A stretch of DNA of 64,000 nt from an uncultured Bacteroidota bacterium (lineage in GTDB: Bacteria > Bacteroidota > Bacteroidia > Bacteroidales > VadinHA17). The stretch is taken from positions 1-64,000 of the forward strand of contig CAIMVD010000372.1 of assembly GCA_903844815.1 (NCBI GenBank), written 5' to 3'. Shown here one piece after another: positions 55,634 through 64,000 of this stretch. Positions within the stretch are counted from its first letter, which is position 1; each line of letters begins with the position of its first letter. The notes under the pieces are model-generated. The model did no database searches. It had not been told where the DNA came from and was given only the letters and a program-made list of their open reading frames with translations. The position numbers and the translations under genes are program-made.

Positions 55634-56914
55634 TTATTTCGATTTTTTAAGTATCAGTTTCTCATTTTTTCCAAAGGTTTCATATCCCGAAACAATAACC
55701 TTTTCTCCTGGCTGTAGTCCTTCAAGAACTTCATAGTATTTCGGATTCTTTCTCCCTATTGATATATTGCGTCGGAAGGCAAATGATTCTGTGGGGTCAA
55801 GGACAAATATCCACTGTCCGCCTGTTTCCTGAAAGAATCCTCCGATTGGCACAAGAACCGAGACTTTTGGCTGGCCCAGCTGAAGGCTGATATAGTAGGT
55901 CTGGCCCGTCCTGATGTTATCGGGCATGCTGTCCCTGAATGTCATGTCGATTTCAAAGGTACCATTCCTGACTTCGGGATAAACCCTCCTGACAAGCAGG
56001 TTAAATTCGCTTCCCTGTCTTTCAAGCGTTGCGGTTAGTTGCGTTCTCACCCTGTCGATATAATGTTCATCTATCTGTGCTTTTACCTTGTATGATGTCA
56101 AAACATTTATCTGCCCCATATTTGATCCCCTTTGGATTGATTGTCCGATTTCCGGGACCAGCAGACCAAGCTGGCCATCGACAGGAGCCCTTACATTCAG
56201 ATTATCGGCTCGTTGCCTTACAAGCTGAAGGTTCTTGCGCATGTTGTCGAGGTTGGTAATCATTGTATTTATATTGATCGAGTAGAAAATAGAGTCCTGT
56301 TTCTGACGCTCCAAAAAAAGTACCCTTGACTGTTTCGCCATATCCAGATCCTCTTTCGACCTGATGAATTCTTCCTTCGAAATTAGGTTGTCTTTTATAA
56401 GAGTATTATTCTGCTGATAGTTACGTTCTTTCCTTTCAATTTCGTACTTGAGATTTACAAGTTCCCTCTTTATCTGGAGCCTTTGCTGTTCCATATTAAT
56501 CTGGGTATTTCTGAGGAAATTCTCTTTTTCAGCCAGCTGAGCTTCACTGTCGAGGATATTCAGGTGGAGATCAGGATTTGAAAGTCTAAGGATGATATCG
56601 CCCTTCTTTACCATCGATCCTTCTTCAATTAGTTTTTCTTCAACTCTTCCACCCTCCTGCGCATCGAGAAAAATTATGGTAATAGGTTCAACAGTTCCGG
56701 GTATGGTTATGTAATCATTAAACTGGTCTTCAGTTATTGTTTCAATAATAAGTTTGTCTTTTTCAACCTTATATGTTGAGGTGCGATCGGAAAAGAAGGC
56801 CATATAGATCAGAACAACAATCGCTATGCCGATTGCCAGATATCCGAAGTGTTTTTTCTGAAGTCCTTTTTTCTTTGGGATCAATTTATCCATAGTTTCA
56901 ACAGGAGTATCCAT
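55634..56914 (-). CDS. HlyD/MacA-like periplasmic adaptor protein
   Basis: 426 residues. One N-terminal membrane anchor (FGYLAIGIAIVVLIYMAFF), a lipoyl/biotinyl-like half motif (VEEKLIEEGSMVKKGDIILRL), a long coiled-coil hairpin (about 125-225), the second half motif (VRAPVDGQLGLLVPEIGQSIQRG) and a beta-barrel domain. It links the inner-membrane permease to the TolC-like channel. It lies 19 bp downstream of the TolC gene in the same operon. Confidence 0.92.
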   Translation of the reverse strand: MDTPVETMDKLIPKKKGLQKKHFGYLAIGIAIVVLIYMAFFSDRTSTYKVEKDKLIIETITEDQFNDYITIPGTVEPITIIFLDAQEGGRVEEKLIEEGSMVKKGDIILRLSNPDLHLNILDSEAQLAEKENFLRNTQINMEQQRLQIKRELVNLKYEIERKERNYQQNNTLIKDNLISKEEFIRSKEDLDMAKQSRVLFLERQKQDSIFYSININTMITNLDNMRKNLQLVRQRADNLNVRAPVDGQLGLLVPEIGQSIQRGSNMGQINVLTSYKVKAQIDEHYIDRVRTQLTATLERQGSEFNLLVRRVYPEVRNGTFEIDMTFRDSMPDNIRTGQTYYISLQLGQPKVSVLVPIGGFFQETGGQWIFVLDPTESFAFRRNISIGRKNPKYYEVLEGLQPGEKVIVSGYETFGKNEKLILKKSK

Positions 56915-56933
56915 TTCTCTTATTTTTATTTGA

Positions 56934-58286
56934 TTAATTCAATATTACATTTTCATATTCACCGGTTGAGTACAACCGAATTGCCAGTTTTCTGACAAGA
57001 AGCTGCAGCCTGGTTCTCAGAGCTTCAGTTTCAGCTGTAAACAGAGTGGTTTTTGCTGCAGAATAGTCAGTTACATCAACGAGACCGGATTCGAATTTTT
57101 TCTCGACAGCACTGAATGATTTCTTGTTGTAATCGAAGTTTGCCACAGCTGCTCCATATTCGCTTTTACCCCGGTTATAATTGAGGCAGGCATTTTCAAT
57201 TTCTGTATAGAGGTTGTTTTTCTCCAGTTCGAGCCTCAATGCTGTATCATCCTTTTTTATCCTGGCAAGTTTGATGTTTTTGCCTGTAGCGAAGTTGTTA
57301 AACAGAGGGATTTCAAGATTCAAATAGAGTGACTGGCTGTTGTTGTTTTTTAACTGGGTCTGGTAAGAATCCTGTTCAAGATTAGTTCCGCTCAGAACAT
57401 TGTAATAGCCTGTAAAAATAGATCCGCCGGCTCTTAATCGTGGTGCAATATATCCCTTTGAAGCAGCGAATTGCTTTTTCGTTGCCTGAAGTTCGAAATC
57501 AATGGCTTTAAGGCGGGGAAGAACCTGAGCAGCCAGTGAGTAAATACTGTCGGTATTATAGGTGTAATCGGTTATAAGAATATTTTTCAGGTCAGGCATA
57601 AGGATATCAAAGTAGATCCCGGGCTGAAGCTGGAGCATTTGCTTAAGGGTTGTAATAGCCTGGCTGGATGTATTCTGAGCAACGGTGTATGAAAGCCGGT
57701 CAGCCGAAACACGGCTCTCAATTTCATATTGTTTCGACAGAGCCTCTTTACCAGTTTCAACCATCTTACTTATCCTGAAAAGTTGTTTTTCCGACAGATC
57801 TAACTGCATTTTTGAGGCGTCCTCGAGTCCTCTGGCGTACAGAACCTGGTAATATTGCCCCAGGATATCGGCTATTAATCTGTTCCTTACTATTTTTTCG
57901 GTTTCGAGACCCGCTTTCAGCATAAATTTATTGGCAGCAACCGTATTAAGATTTACAAAACCGTTGAAAAGATTGAAAGAAGAAGAAAGGTAATAGGAAT
58001 TACTGAAGTTCTGTTCGAAAGTGATAGTGTTATCAACGGGGTTCACAGACCTCCCGAATCCAAAGTTTGCGTCCGATCCTAAGTTCAGGGATGGCAGGAT
58101 ATCCATTTTCGACTTGGCAAGATTGGTCTGAGCCGCTTCAGTCTGCAGCTTCTGCCTTTGAAGGGAAATGTTATTTGCAATGGCATATGTTATACAATCC
58201 TCAAGTGTCCATTTCTTTTCCTGGGCCTGGATTCCCCTGGAGTGGAAGAACAGAACAAGTGTTAATATCCAGATGTGCTTCATCAT
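56934..58286 (-). CDS. TolC-family outer-membrane efflux protein
   Basis: 450 residues with a signal peptide (WILTLVLFFHSRGIQA-QEKKWTLEDCITYAIANN). Two outer-membrane efflux repeats with long amphipathic helices are seen (e.g. about 160-230 and 370-440). It forms the outer-membrane exit duct of the tripartite pump. It is the first gene of the minus-strand operon, preceded by a sigma-54-like promoter at 58320-58339. Confidence 0.93.
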   Translation of the reverse strand: MMKHIWILTLVLFFHSRGIQAQEKKWTLEDCITYAIANNISLQRQKLQTEAAQTNLAKSKMDILPSLNLGSDANFGFGRSVNPVDNTITFEQNFSNSYYLSSSFNLFNGFVNLNTVAANKFMLKAGLETEKIVRNRLIADILGQYYQVLYARGLEDASKMQLDLSEKQLFRISKMVETGKEALSKQYEIESRVSADRLSYTVAQNTSSQAITTLKQMLQLQPGIYFDILMPDLKNILITDYTYNTDSIYSLAAQVLPRLKAIDFELQATKKQFAASKGYIAPRLRAGGSIFTGYYNVLSGTNLEQDSYQTQLKNNNSQSLYLNLEIPLFNNFATGKNIKLARIKKDDTALRLELEKNNLYTEIENACLNYNRGKSEYGAAVANFDYNKKSFSAVEKKFESGLVDVTDYSAAKTTLFTAETEALRTRLQLLVRKLAIRLYSTGEYENVILN

Positions 58287-58319
58287 CTTTAATTTCTGAT
58301 TAATTATTCGTTATCAGTC

Positions 58320-58339
58320 ATGCCAAAGATTATGCCAAA
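58320..58339 (-). promoter_or_regulatory. Sigma-54-like -24/-12 promoter of the efflux operon
   Basis: On the minus strand the site reads TTTGGCATAATCTTTGGCAT. TGGCAT-N5-TTGGCA compares with the sigma-54 consensus TGGCAC-N5-TTGCW: the -24 GG and the -12 TTG are correctly spaced and the -12 C is one base late. It lies about 35 bp upstream of the TolC start, next to a sigma-54 activator gene. The same bases can also be read as a direct repeat ATGCCAAA-gatt-ATGCCAAA. Confidence 0.45.
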
Positions 58340-58462
58340 ATTCCAGTAATCTTGTAATCAGTGACATGTATTAGTCTCATGCAGTATTAGTGTCTAATAA
58401 ATTGACAGTGGAATGTGTGAAAATGTTACAGTCAAAATATTACAGGCTACTTAATTTTTTTG

Positions 58463-58470
58463 TAAGTTTG
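58463..58470 (+). promoter_or_regulatory. Bacteroidota -7 box TAAGTTTG
   Basis: Exact TANNTTTG match, 21 bp upstream of the DUF362 start. No clear -33 TTTG is present, so it is a weak candidate. Confidence 0.35.
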
Positions 58471-58491
58471 TTTAGATCAAAAAAAAATATC

Positions 58492-59544
58492 ATGACAACA
58501 TTTTCGCGCCGTGGTTTTATAAAGACAACAATAATAGGCGGTATTGCAGCAACTTGCATAAAACCGGCCAGTGCTTTTGCCGCCCTGGGAAATCAGGAAC
58601 AGTTTTCATCGCGTGTTTCGCTCACCACCGGCGACAACAGGGCCGATATGGCATTCCGGGCCCTGCAGCCATTCTCGAAGGAAATAGCAGCTGCAATCGG
58701 AAAACGAAGGGTAGTACTTAAACCGAATAACGTCTCAATCAATATTCCCCTTTGTGCCACTCATGTAGACACTCTTGAGGGAACCCTCGAATTTCTGAAA
58801 TCAATAAGGAAACTCGACAATGTTATAATTGCAGAATCCGCAGCAGGCGGAGCTACTCTTGAAGGATATGACAATTACGGTTACTTCAGGCTTATTTCAA
58901 AGTATCCTGTTAAGCTTGTTGACCTCGACAGTGAGCCTTTTGACCTGATTTATGTTTTTGATGAAAAGGATTTCCGTCCTCATCCCGTTAGGATGTCAAG
59001 GGTCATTCTTGATCCGGATTCATTCGTGGTATCTGTTGCCCGAATGAAGACTCACGACAGGGTCCTTGCAACTCTTTCATTGAAAAATATTGTTGTCGGC
59101 GCCCCCATAAAGGATAAAGGCTTTACCTGGACATCGGCAAGGAAACCGGGGACTATAAATGATAAACCTTTCATTCATGGAGGCGGATTCAGGGGTATAA
59201 ACTATAATCTCTATTCCCTTTCCCGTCAGGTGCATCCTCATCTTGCCGTAATCGACGGGTTTGAAGGAATGGAAGGGAACGGGCCAAATTCCGGCACTCC
59301 GGTCGATCATCGTATTTGCGTTGCGGGCCTCGACTGGCTTGCAGCCGACAGGGTCGGAATTGAACTTATGGGAATCGATTTTGCTAATGTTGGATACCTT
59401 AACTATTGTGCACAGACCGGCCTCGGAGTCGCAGATCTTGGTAAAATAGAAATAATCGGAGAGCCACTCAGTAAACATATACGGTCCTACAAGATGAGCG
59501 ACAATTTCAATGACCAGCTTGTCTGGAAGAAGGCGGTATCATAA
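58492..59544 (+). CDS. Tat-exported DUF362 family protein
   Basis: 350 residues from ATG 58492; the frame stays open from 58390 but the twin-arginine signal (FSRRGFIKTTIIGGIAATCI) fixes the start. The body matches DUF362: VVLKPNNVSINIPLCATHVDTL, SVARMKTHDRVLATLSLKNIVVGAP and HLAVIDGFEGMEGNGP. Tat export suggests folding, perhaps with a metal, before transport to the periplasm. No cysteine cluster for an Fe-S centre is apparent. It is followed after 20 bp by the GH95 gene, so they are probably cotranscribed. The reaction is unknown. Confidence 0.8.
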   Translation: MTTFSRRGFIKTTIIGGIAATCIKPASAFAALGNQEQFSSRVSLTTGDNRADMAFRALQPFSKEIAAAIGKRRVVLKPNNVSINIPLCATHVDTLEGTLEFLKSIRKLDNVIIAESAAGGATLEGYDNYGYFRLISKYPVKLVDLDSEPFDLIYVFDEKDFRPHPVRMSRVILDPDSFVVSVARMKTHDRVLATLSLKNIVVGAPIKDKGFTWTSARKPGTINDKPFIHGGGFRGINYNLYSLSRQVHPHLAVIDGFEGMEGNGPNSGTPVDHRICVAGLDWLAADRVGIELMGIDFANVGYLNYCAQTGLGVADLGKIEIIGEPLSKHIRSYKMSDNFNDQLVWKKAVS

Positions 59545-59564
59545 AATCTTTCAAAATCCCGAAA

Positions 59565-61958
59565 ATGAAACATATTCTTTTTTCTCTTGCAATTCTTTGC
59601 AGCCTTACCTCGTGCACCAAGGCTCCCGACATGGAATTATGGTACAAACAGCCTGCAGCTAAATGGACTGAGGCCTTGCCCGTGGGAAATGGTCGTCTGG
59701 GAGGCATGGTATTTGGAGGAACGGGTAATGAAAGGATTCAGCTGAATGAGGAGAGCGTTTGGGCCGGTTCTCCGGTAAATAATAATAATCCCCTCGCAAA
59801 GGAACACCTGGGAGAAATTCAGCAGGCAATATTTAAGGGTGAATACATGAAAGCCGATGAATTATCGAATAAATACCTTCTCGGAACGCCACCAAGGATC
59901 CGTTCGTATCAGCCATTAGGTGATCTGTTTATTAACTTTGGCTGGAAGGGAAAACCGGAAGCATACCGCCGTTCTCTGGACCTGAATACAGGTATTGCCA
60001 AAACGGAATATGTAGTCGATGGAAATAAAGTAACAACTGAAGTCTTTGCATCTGCTCCGCAAAATGCTATGGTTGTGATAATAAAAGCAGAAAAGGCTTT
60101 TGATACAGAAATTCTCATATCGAGGGAGTGTGATACAGTAAATGAATTTAAAGGGAGGAAAGCGCCTTCTGCTCCAATGTATACGAACGAATACAGTGCA
60201 GGGCAGGATATGGCCTGGTATTCAGGGCAGATCCTTGATTCTGATTCGCCGCTTGAAGGACCGGGTGGCAAGCATCTCCGTTATTCGGCCGCAATGAAGC
60301 TTCTGTCGTCTGATGGCTCATCGGAGCCAGCCTTAAATTTAAAATCCGCGGGTTTCAGGGTAAAATCCGCCAGGAATCTGGTAATTCTTCTTACAGGGGC
60401 CACAGACTATAATATTGATAAACTGGATTTTGACAGGTCGGTCGATCCTCTTGAAGTTTGCAGGGAAATAATTTCAAAAGCATCATTGCTTGATGGGGAA
60501 AAGCTTAAGGCTAACCACGAACTCGATCACAGGTCGATGTTTGATAGGGTTAAGTTTTCACTTGGGAAGGATGAAAACGCGAATCTTGCAACTGATGAAA
60601 GATTAAACCGGGTTAAGGAGGGAAAACCCGACAACGGTCTTATTGCGCTCTATTATCAGTATGGTCGTTACCTGTTGATGGGTTCTTCGAGGTCACCGGG
60701 CAAACTCCCGGCAAACCTTCAGGGAATATGGAATGATCTTTACTTTGCACCATGGAATGCTGATTTTCATACGAATATCAACCTGCAGATGAATTACTGG
60801 CCAGCCGAGACAGGAAACCTTCCTGAAACATCCCTCATTCTTACCGGTTTCATGGAGAAACTCACAGTTCCGGGTTCGGTTACAGCCCGGGAGATGTACG
60901 GAGCGGAAGGATGGACCATCCACCATCTCACCGATCCTTATGGAAGAACCGGGGTAGCCGACGGTGTGTGGGGCATAACTCCTATGGATGGCCCCTGGAT
61001 GACTTTCCCTCTGTTTGAGCATTACGAATTTTCATCAGATACTTCATATCTTCGCAAATCGGCATACCCTGTTATCAGAGGATCAGTACAGTTCGTTCTG
61101 GATTTCCTGGTCGAATCTCCCGAAGGTTACCTGGTTACTAATCCTTCACATTCTCCCGAAAACTCTTTTTTTGTTCCCGGAACCAAACAACAGGAGAGAT
61201 CCCAGATGACATATGCGCCGACTGTTGACATACATATTATTAATGCTCTTTTCAATAATTTCCTGAAGGCATCAAAAACTCTTGGCGTTGACGCTGAACT
61301 CGCCGCAAAGGTTCAGGATGCTAAAAGGAAGATGCCTCCACTTAAGGTTGCATCAAACGGAACCCTGCAGGAGTGGATAAATGATTTTGAGGAAGTTGAG
61401 CCAGGTCACCGGCATATGTCGCATCTGCTCGGACTCTACCCCCTCGATTTAATTTCACCATCTGTACCTAAGTTTTATTCCGCAGCGGGAAAGACCCTTG
61501 AACACAGGCTTGCTAACGGCGGAGGCCATACTGGTTGGAGCAGGGCATGGATTATTAATCTCTACGCTCGTTTATATGAGCCTGAAAAAGCATCGGAACA
61601 TCTTTATGCTCTTTTACAGAAAAGCACACTGTCGAACCTTTTTGATTCCCATCCCCCTTTTCAGATAGACGGCAACTTCGGTGGTACCGCGGGAATAGCC
61701 GAAATGATTCTTCAATCGCAGAACGGAGAAATAAATATTTTGCCGGCAATACCATCCTCATGGCCCGAGGGATCGGTTCATGGTTTGCGCGCCAGGGGAG
61801 CTTGCACTGTTAACATCGACTGGAAGGCAGGCCTTCTTTCGAAGTTAGCGATCACTTCTGACAAGGGAGGCTCCTATACGTTGAAGTATAAGGATGCCTC
61901 GAGAAAGATTCAGCTTAAGGCGGGAAAAACCGTAATATTCAACGGTTTACTGAATTAG
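59565..61958 (+). CDS. Glycoside hydrolase family 95 lipoprotein (alpha-L-fucosidase type)
   Basis: 797 residues, the usual length for GH95. Lipoprotein signal (LAILCSLTSC). N-terminal beta-sandwich with WYKQPAAKWTEALPVGNGRLGG and NEESVWAGSP, followed by the (alpha/alpha)6 catalytic domain with NINLQMNYWPAE, PSHSPEN and FQIDGNFGGTAGIAEM, all family landmarks that contain the catalytic Asn, Glu and Asp region. It removes terminal alpha-1,2-fucose or alpha-L-galactose from glycans. It probably sits on the outer membrane or faces the periplasm. No SusC/SusD genes are near, so this is not a canonical polysaccharide utilisation locus. Confidence 0.93.
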   Translation: MKHILFSLAILCSLTSCTKAPDMELWYKQPAAKWTEALPVGNGRLGGMVFGGTGNERIQLNEESVWAGSPVNNNNPLAKEHLGEIQQAIFKGEYMKADELSNKYLLGTPPRIRSYQPLGDLFINFGWKGKPEAYRRSLDLNTGIAKTEYVVDGNKVTTEVFASAPQNAMVVIIKAEKAFDTEILISRECDTVNEFKGRKAPSAPMYTNEYSAGQDMAWYSGQILDSDSPLEGPGGKHLRYSAAMKLLSSDGSSEPALNLKSAGFRVKSARNLVILLTGATDYNIDKLDFDRSVDPLEVCREIISKASLLDGEKLKANHELDHRSMFDRVKFSLGKDENANLATDERLNRVKEGKPDNGLIALYYQYGRYLLMGSSRSPGKLPANLQGIWNDLYFAPWNADFHTNINLQMNYWPAETGNLPETSLILTGFMEKLTVPGSVTAREMYGAEGWTIHHLTDPYGRTGVADGVWGITPMDGPWMTFPLFEHYEFSSDTSYLRKSAYPVIRGSVQFVLDFLVESPEGYLVTNPSHSPENSFFVPGTKQQERSQMTYAPTVDIHIINALFNNFLKASKTLGVDAELAAKVQDAKRKMPPLKVASNGTLQEWINDFEEVEPGHRHMSHLLGLYPLDLISPSVPKFYSAAGKTLEHRLANGGGHTGWSRAWIINLYARLYEPEKASEHLYALLQKSTLSNLFDSHPPFQIDGNFGGTAGIAEMILQSQNGEINILPAIPSSWPEGSVHGLRARGACTVNIDWKAGLLSKLAITSDKGGSYTLKYKDASRKIQLKAGKTVIFNGLLN

Positions 61959-62191
61959 AATATCTCAACCTGGGTAATGAAGTTGTGAAAATACAGATTT
62001 CCTGTGCGAAAGCTTTGCGATCAGTGCGCGTGCTACCATAGAACTGATTTTTGGGCTTTGCATTTTCTACAGAACCGATACCCTGTTTATTAGCATATTA
62101 TACATTATCCCCTTCAGGGTAAAAAAATGCCATTTCGCTGAATTGTTTCAGGGGTTCGTTGAATAAAATATTTTGGAAACTTTCGGCGTTA

Positions 62192-62199
62192 TATATTTG
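62192..62199 (+). promoter_or_regulatory. Bacteroidota -7 box TATATTTG
   Basis: Exact TANNTTTG match, 42 bp upstream of the lipoprotein start. TTTG at 62172-62175 is nearby but only 16 bp away, shorter than usual. Confidence 0.45.
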
Positions 62200-62241
62200 T
62201 CTTAATAAATTTAAAATTGTCGAAATATAAAACAAATAGTT

Positions 62242-63306
62242 ATGAAAAGACAGGTTAGAATATTATTGTTAGCAGCTGTTGTTAGTATGGCCTTATGGAG
62301 TTGTACTAAAATTGGCAGTTCAAACCTTTCCCTTAAGCAGTCAGTCGATCAGGGAGCAGTCGACCTAAACAGTGCAATGACCGCCATAGCCTCTTCAAAA
62401 GCATACAGCATTCTTACCGTCAACGACGGAACGATAAAATCGACCGATGCTGCGGCAGCTAATTACAAGGTCTATATCACCCTGGATACAGTGAAGGGTG
62501 TTTTCAACTATAAACCCATTCAGAAACACGACAGGTGGAACTGGTCGCTTATGAGATATTTCGAAAAATCTAAAGATGACGCCAAAATGATTGTGAAAAT
62601 GCCACTGAAGAAAGTTGAGCATCCACGGTTGTTAAGGATCTTCCTTCCTGCAGATACACTTCTTACCAACAATTTCCAGATAGCTGTTTCAGACTATCAC
62701 AATAATTACAACAATTATCGCGATTTTGACTATCTGCTCAAATCGGAGCTTAGCGTTGATGATAAGGTAGCAGGTCAGCTGAACATTGATTACCTGAAAA
62801 ATCCGGTAACAGGGACCAGGTATGCATCACAATATGCTTTCGCCGATAGTTATACTGCTGATTATAAGTATGAAACAGGCGACACGACTGTTTCAAGTTT
62901 TGGCATCAGCGGTGGAGGGAAACTCCTTTATGAAGAAAAACGCGTCACCTTTAAAAATGACACTTTGAAATTTGGAAGGGAGCACCAGTATACTCTTACA
63001 ATAGGTGATGTTAAGATTGTAAGAAGCCATGGACTTTCGACTGCTAAGGTTTATCTGAAAGATGTTCTTCAGGAAAGTGCAGCTGTAGAAGTAGTAGATA
63101 ATGATGACAATGACCTTGAAGGTTCAGTATGTAAAAAGCGCGATGTAAAAATCACCTTTGATGATGGAACATCAACAACAATACAGACACTTATCGGCGG
63201 ATCTGTGACCGAGATCAAAACTCTCTTTGAATCTCTTCACGATGTCTATTTTGCAGCCTATGTTGTTGACTGGATAGCATACGACATTTACTATAAAAGA
63301 AAATAA
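62242..63306 (+). CDS. Unknown lipoprotein
   Basis: 354 residues with a lipoprotein signal (ILLLAAVVSMALWSC-TK). The mature part is polar, rich in Lys, Asp and Tyr, with beta-strand-like segments and no recognised motif. It has its own promoter and a strong terminator, so it is a single-gene unit. I do not recognise the family. Confidence 0.7.
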   Translation: MKRQVRILLLAAVVSMALWSCTKIGSSNLSLKQSVDQGAVDLNSAMTAIASSKAYSILTVNDGTIKSTDAAAANYKVYITLDTVKGVFNYKPIQKHDRWNWSLMRYFEKSKDDAKMIVKMPLKKVEHPRLLRIFLPADTLLTNNFQIAVSDYHNNYNNYRDFDYLLKSELSVDDKVAGQLNIDYLKNPVTGTRYASQYAFADSYTADYKYETGDTTVSSFGISGGGKLLYEEKRVTFKNDTLKFGREHQYTLTIGDVKIVRSHGLSTAKVYLKDVLQESAAVEVVDNDDNDLEGSVCKKRDVKITFDDGTSTTIQTLIGGSVTEIKTLFESLHDVYFAAYVVDWIAYDIYYKRK

Positions 63307-63347
63307 AATACAGGGTAAAGTTAATTGGGTTTTGTAATAAAGGGAAT

Positions 63348-63387
63348 TTCCCCGGTGCGTTTGAGTCACGCATTCGGGGATTTTTTT
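63348..63387 (+). terminator. Intrinsic terminator after the lipoprotein gene
   Basis: TCCCCG..GCGT pairs with ACGC..CGGGGA around a 7-nt loop with a small internal mismatch, followed by seven T residues. It lies 42 bp after the stop. Confidence 0.75.
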
Positions 63388-63506
63388 ATGGGTTTTTGAA
63401 ATAAAAATTCAGCTTAATATTTCAGAAACGAAAGGAAGTACTATATTTATTTCGGGGTCTGATTTATGTGACTTCGCTTTTACAGTATCTATCAAATAAT
63501 GAAACA

Positions 63507-64000
63507 ATGAACCTTAAGACATTTTTTGCTTATACATTCTTACTCTGCCTGCTTCTTGCATCCTGCACAACAGAAACCGGGCCGGCCAAACCGAAGGGGA
63601 AACTTTTTATAATAGGGGGGGGAGAAAAAACCGATGCAATGATGAATGAATTAGTTGCCCTGGCCGGGTTAGGTAAAGACGATTATGCTTTCATTCTCCC
63701 AATGTCAAGTGCAACACCCGATAGTTCGATTATCTGGGCAAGGGCAGATTTTATCGGAACAGGGGTCAATAAAGTTACTGGTTTTAACTTTATAAAAGGA
63801 GAGGTTCCTCCTCAGGATAAACTCGATTCCCTGAAAAAGGCAAAACTGATTTTTATAAGCGGAGGCGATCAGTCCCGATTTATGGATGTTGTAAAAAACT
63901 CTCCCGTTAAGGATGCCATTTTTTATGCTTATTCGAACGGTGCGGTAATCTCTGGTACAAGTGCAGGTGCCGCGGTTATGAGCAGGAAGATGATTACAGG
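63507..64000 (+). CDS. Cyanophycinase-family lipoprotein, 3' end outside window
   Basis: The frame is open from ATG 63507 to the window end (164 complete codons). The start gives a lipoprotein signal (YTFLLCLLLASC). The domain then begins GKLFIIGGGEKTDAMMNELVALAG and contains FISGGDQSRF and SGTSAGAAVMS, whose serine is the nucleophile of peptidase family S51 (cyanophycinase/dipeptidase E). Secreted Bacteroidota members are thought to be peptidases or isoaspartyl-type hydrolases rather than true cyanophycin degraders. A tiny ATG frame at 63499 (three codons) precedes it and is ignored. Confidence 0.88.
   Translation, partial: MNLKTFFAYTFLLCLLLASCTTETGPAKPKGKLFIIGGGEKTDAMMNELVALAGLGKDDYAFILPMSSATPDSSIIWARADFIGTGVNKVTGFNFIKGEVPPQDKLDSLKKAKLIFISGGDQSRFMDVVKNSPVKDAIFYAYSNGAVISGTSAGAAVMSRKMIT

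Noticed and set aside
59077..59478. 133-residue minus-strand frame
   Set aside because: Antisense to the well-supported DUF362 gene, without its own domain.
58492..61958. Polysaccharide utilisation locus around the GH95 gene
   Set aside because: No SusC/SusD pair or hybrid two-component/anti-sigma regulator is present in the window.
62079..62121. Inverted repeat TACCCTG/CAGGGTA as terminator of the GH95 gene
   Set aside because: Only 7 bp with a 29-nt loop, and followed by A rather than T residues on the plus strand.

Overview
The window is a 64 kb chromosomal segment from a member of the Bacteroidota, most likely a Bacteroidales/Marinilabiliales-type organism. Three large secreted proteins end in type IX secretion (Por) C-terminal sorting domains. 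SprB-like and SWM-type surface repeats are present, start codons lack Shine-Dalgarno sequences, and several genes are preceded by the Bacteroidota -7 box TANNTTTG. There is no rRNA gene, so nothing finer than the phylum is secure.

Layout. (1) 1-13569: the 3' part of a nonribosomal peptide operon. It holds a truncated NRPS (the end of one module plus three complete C-A-PCP modules), a thioesterase carrying an N-terminal TubC-type docking domain, a Sfp-type phosphopantetheinyl transferase and a Wzx/MATE-like flippase. Two of the three junctions are 4-bp ATGA overlaps. Pocket residues suggest unknown-Gly-Val for the last three complete or visible pockets. (2) 13875-48899: a Wzx/Wzy-type exopolysaccharide locus. 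It has a GDP-mannose 6-dehydrogenase, a YdjC-family deacetylase, three glycosyltransferases, a four-gene block of poorly known proteins (six-hairpin toroid, DUF354, Gfo/Idh/MocA, TIM-barrel-like), a membrane-anchored propeller-like protein and a polymerase/ligase-like membrane protein. It also has a beta-helix protein, a membrane-anchored NodB/DUF2334 deacetylase, a secreted papain-like cysteine peptidase with SprB-like repeats, the OPX exporter, the Wzc-type kinase and two giant paralogous beta-helix/SWM-repeat/discoidin proteins secreted by T9SS. On the opposite strand are the initiating sugar-phosphate transferase and a small partner. (3) 49403-58286: a MacAB/TolC-like efflux locus. It contains a decayed FtsX-family permease pseudogene, an intact permease, a sigma-54 response regulator, and a divergent TolC-MFP-ATPase operon with a sigma-54-like promoter. 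A small GRAM-domain protein lies between. (4) 58492-64000: a Tat-exported DUF362 protein, a GH95 alpha-L-fucosidase-type lipoprotein, an unknown lipoprotein and the start of a cyanophycinase-family lipoprotein cut by the window edge.

How they may work together. GDP-mannuronate made by the dehydrogenase would feed a polymer flipped and polymerised by the Wzx/Wzy pair and exported by OPX/Wzc. The three beta-helix proteins, a fold used by alginate lyases and C5-epimerases, are good candidates to modify or remodel that uronic-acid polymer outside the cell, and two of them would be fixed to the surface through T9SS. The NRPS operon lies directly upstream and ends in a flippase of the polysaccharide-exporter type. 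Whether the peptide and the polymer are biosynthetically linked cannot be decided from sequence alone.

The best candidates for something undescribed are the TubC-docked stand-alone thioesterase coupled to an NRPS-flippase operon, and the alginate-like exopolysaccharide system with repeat-expanded beta-helix surface proteins.
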